Positions 62,805 to 64,000 of a stretch of DNA of 64,000 bases are shown here, in pieces. Made by a program: the position numbers and the translations under genes. Every line of letters starts with the position of its first letter. Position 1 is the first letter of the stretch. The DNA comes from Arthrobacter cheniae (GTDB lineage: Bacteria; Actinomycetota; Actinomycetes; Actinomycetales; Micrococcaceae). The stretch is from the NCBI RefSeq assembly GCF_003602275.1, contig NZ_QZVT01000007.1:1-64000 (forward strand), in the 5' to 3' direction. The notes under the pieces were generated by a model. It was not told the DNA's origin. It did not search any database and saw nothing but the letters and a program-made list of their open reading frames with translations.

Positions 62805-63065
62805 ATGATCGGATTCATCCTCGCCGGCCTCATCATCGGCGCACTGGCGCGGCTCATCAGGCCGGGCAAGCAGAACCTCGGCCTGGTCGCCACGCTGTTA
62901 TTGGGCCTCGTCGGCTCGATCATCGGCGGCACCATCGCGAGCCTCCTCGGCACCGGCCAGATCTTCGAACTGAATGTGCTCGGGTTCATCGTGTCGGTCA
63001 TCGCGGCGGTGCTGCTGATCGGCGTCGCCGAGTCCGTCGCCGGCCGCCGTCGCGTCACCCGCTGA
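62805..63065 (+). CDS. GlsB/YeaQ/YmgE family stress-response membrane protein
   Basis: This 86-aa protein has three helices and the family pattern: IGFILAGLIIGALARLIRPGKQN, then GLVGSIIGGTIASLLG. Such small proteins (transglycosylase-associated) respond to cell-envelope or general stress. GAGAGGGA precedes the ATG. A strong terminator follows. Confidence 0.92.
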   Translation: MIGFILAGLIIGALARLIRPGKQNLGLVATLLLGLVGSIIGGTIASLLGTGQIFELNVLGFIVSVIAAVLLIGVAESVAGRRRVTR

Positions 63066-63081
63066 GCCACCAGCAGGTAGG

Positions 63082-63105
63082 AAGGGGCGGCTTTGGCCGC
63101 CCCTT
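63082..63105 (+). terminator. Intrinsic terminator after the GlsB-type gene
   Basis: A 10-bp stem (63082-63091 with 63096-63105) closes a TTTG loop and is followed by a short T-run within the stem end (CCCCTTT). It lies 17 bases after the stop. Confidence 0.85.
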
Positions 63106-63274
63106 TCCGCGTGTCGGGCGCAATCAGCCGACGTGTCGTTCCAAAGCAGCCATGCCGCGGCACGCCTCAGCTGTCCCGCACGTTCATCCAGTGCACGTAC
63201 CCCGGGAAAAAGTCGGTCTGCAGGTGTAGCGTCGGCATCAGATGGGGCACAGATACGTTCGGAAGGTTCAACTA

Positions 63275-64000
63275 TGAACAAGAACTGGCGCTGGCTACCC
63301 GCCGGCATCGTCCCAGTCGTCATCGTCGCTGCTGCCGTGAGCGGTTCCGCCGTCGCCGAAGCCCAACCGCAACTCCCCGCGAAGACCGCGCAGGAGCTGC
63401 TCGAGTTCGTAGCCACCGGTGCCGACGACGCCTATTCCGGCACCGTGGAGCAGTCGTCCAACCTCGGACTTCCGGACATGGCTGGCGTTGCCACTCCCCC
63501 GGGAGGCACCTCGAGCTCGGATCCGACGTCCGCAGCACTCGAACTCCTGACAGGCGAGCACACCGCCCAGATTTACGTCGACGGGACGGACAGGGCGCGT
63601 GTCCAGGTCCTCGATCAGCTGGCGGAGCGCGACGTCGTCATCAACGAGAACGACGCCTGGTACTACGACTCCCGGTCCAACGAGGCCACTCACGCCGTCC
63701 TGCCGGACAAGGACGCCACCAGGGCGCAGCTCGAGGCGAAGCTCCAGCAGAAGGCCGCCGAGTACCCCGAACTGCAGAACGTCCCCCGCACCCCGGCCGA
63801 ACTCGCGCAGACCTTCCTCGCGACGATCGATCCCAGCACCGAGGTCACGGTGGACGGCACCAGCCGCGTTGCCGGCCGCAGCGCCTACCAACTCCTGCTC
63901 ACCCCGGAAGACTCTGCCACCCTCATCGGTTCCATCGCCGTGAGCGTGGATTCGGAAACAGGCGTCCCCCTCAGCGTCAGCATTGAGGCCAAGGGACAGG
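63275..64000 (+). CDS. LolA/RseB-like exported protein, partial
   Basis: The first 242 codons are in the window and the frame is open at the edge. A signal peptide (about 1-29, ending AVAEA) precedes a domain with TAQELLEFVATGADDAYSGTVEQ, the pattern of the LolA/RseB-like (DUF2092 or MucB-type) family, where strands bind lipid or lipoprotein parts. In actinobacteria such proteins are membrane-associated and often near ABC exporters. GGAAGG precedes the ATG at 63275. Confidence 0.8.

Overview
The window is high-GC DNA with many GTG and a few TTG starts, many 4-base ATGA/GTGA gene overlaps, ANTAR regulators, an Rv0909-type small protein, and PGPGW and DUF1992 proteins. Together these point to an actinobacterium, most likely a soil or environmental member of the Micrococcaceae (Arthrobacter-like). 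This is inferred from gene content only. I saw no rRNA, tRNA, CRISPR array, insertion sequence or phage genes.

Region 1 (1-10.1 kb) is a two-armed divergent cluster and the most unusual part. The leftward operon runs from 7498 to 131: cupin protein, UDP-GlcNAc 2-epimerase-like enzyme, MFS exporter, beta-propeller protein, Tat-exported bicovalent flavin oxidase, and acyltransferase 3. The rightward operon runs from 7672 to 10072: HSL-type hydrolase, an unrecognised 174-aa protein, and a luciferase-like monooxygenase. The propeller and cupin proteins carry the motifs of the N-terminal propeller and the cupin part of fungal aldos-2-ulose dehydratase/isomerase, so this looks like a split bacterial version inside a sugar-derived metabolite cluster.

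Region 2 (10.3-17.8 kb) is a patchwork: a GNAT protein, a GAF protein, a TetR with a clear operator, a DNA/RNA non-specific nuclease followed by an Rv0909-like protein, small zinc or unknown proteins, a short tandem repeat, a universal stress protein, and a relic of a type I restriction methylase (hsdM) at 17527-17745. With region 1 it reads as accessory DNA ending near the relic.

Region 3 (17.8-42.4 kb) is more ordinary. It has an epimerase, a GT87-like membrane glycosyltransferase, a TetR with a divergent but frameshifted reductase, a dehydrogenase, an AI-2E family membrane protein, an aldo/keto reductase, a sugar ABC importer without its ATPase, several small proteins, two adjacent GAF-ANTAR regulators, a flavin monooxygenase, and a tctCBA carboxylate importer with a trailing universal stress gene and a divergent CitA/CitB-type two-component system.

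Region 4 (42.5-50.6 kb) holds a probable exopolysaccharide pair: a cellulose-synthase-like GT2 with a large helical insertion, and a fusion of a GH26-like domain to an OpgC-type acyltransferase. A DUF1992 gene, a 178-bp tandem repeat and a GH13 glucosidase follow.

Region 5 (50.6-64 kb) holds short-chain and 6PGDH-like dehydrogenases, mmsA/mmsB with a divergent LysR and an MHS-type transporter (valine-type catabolism), a TetR/MFS pair behind a 39-bp dyad, an XRE-TPR regulator, small membrane proteins, and the start of a LolA/RseB-like exported protein cut by the window end.
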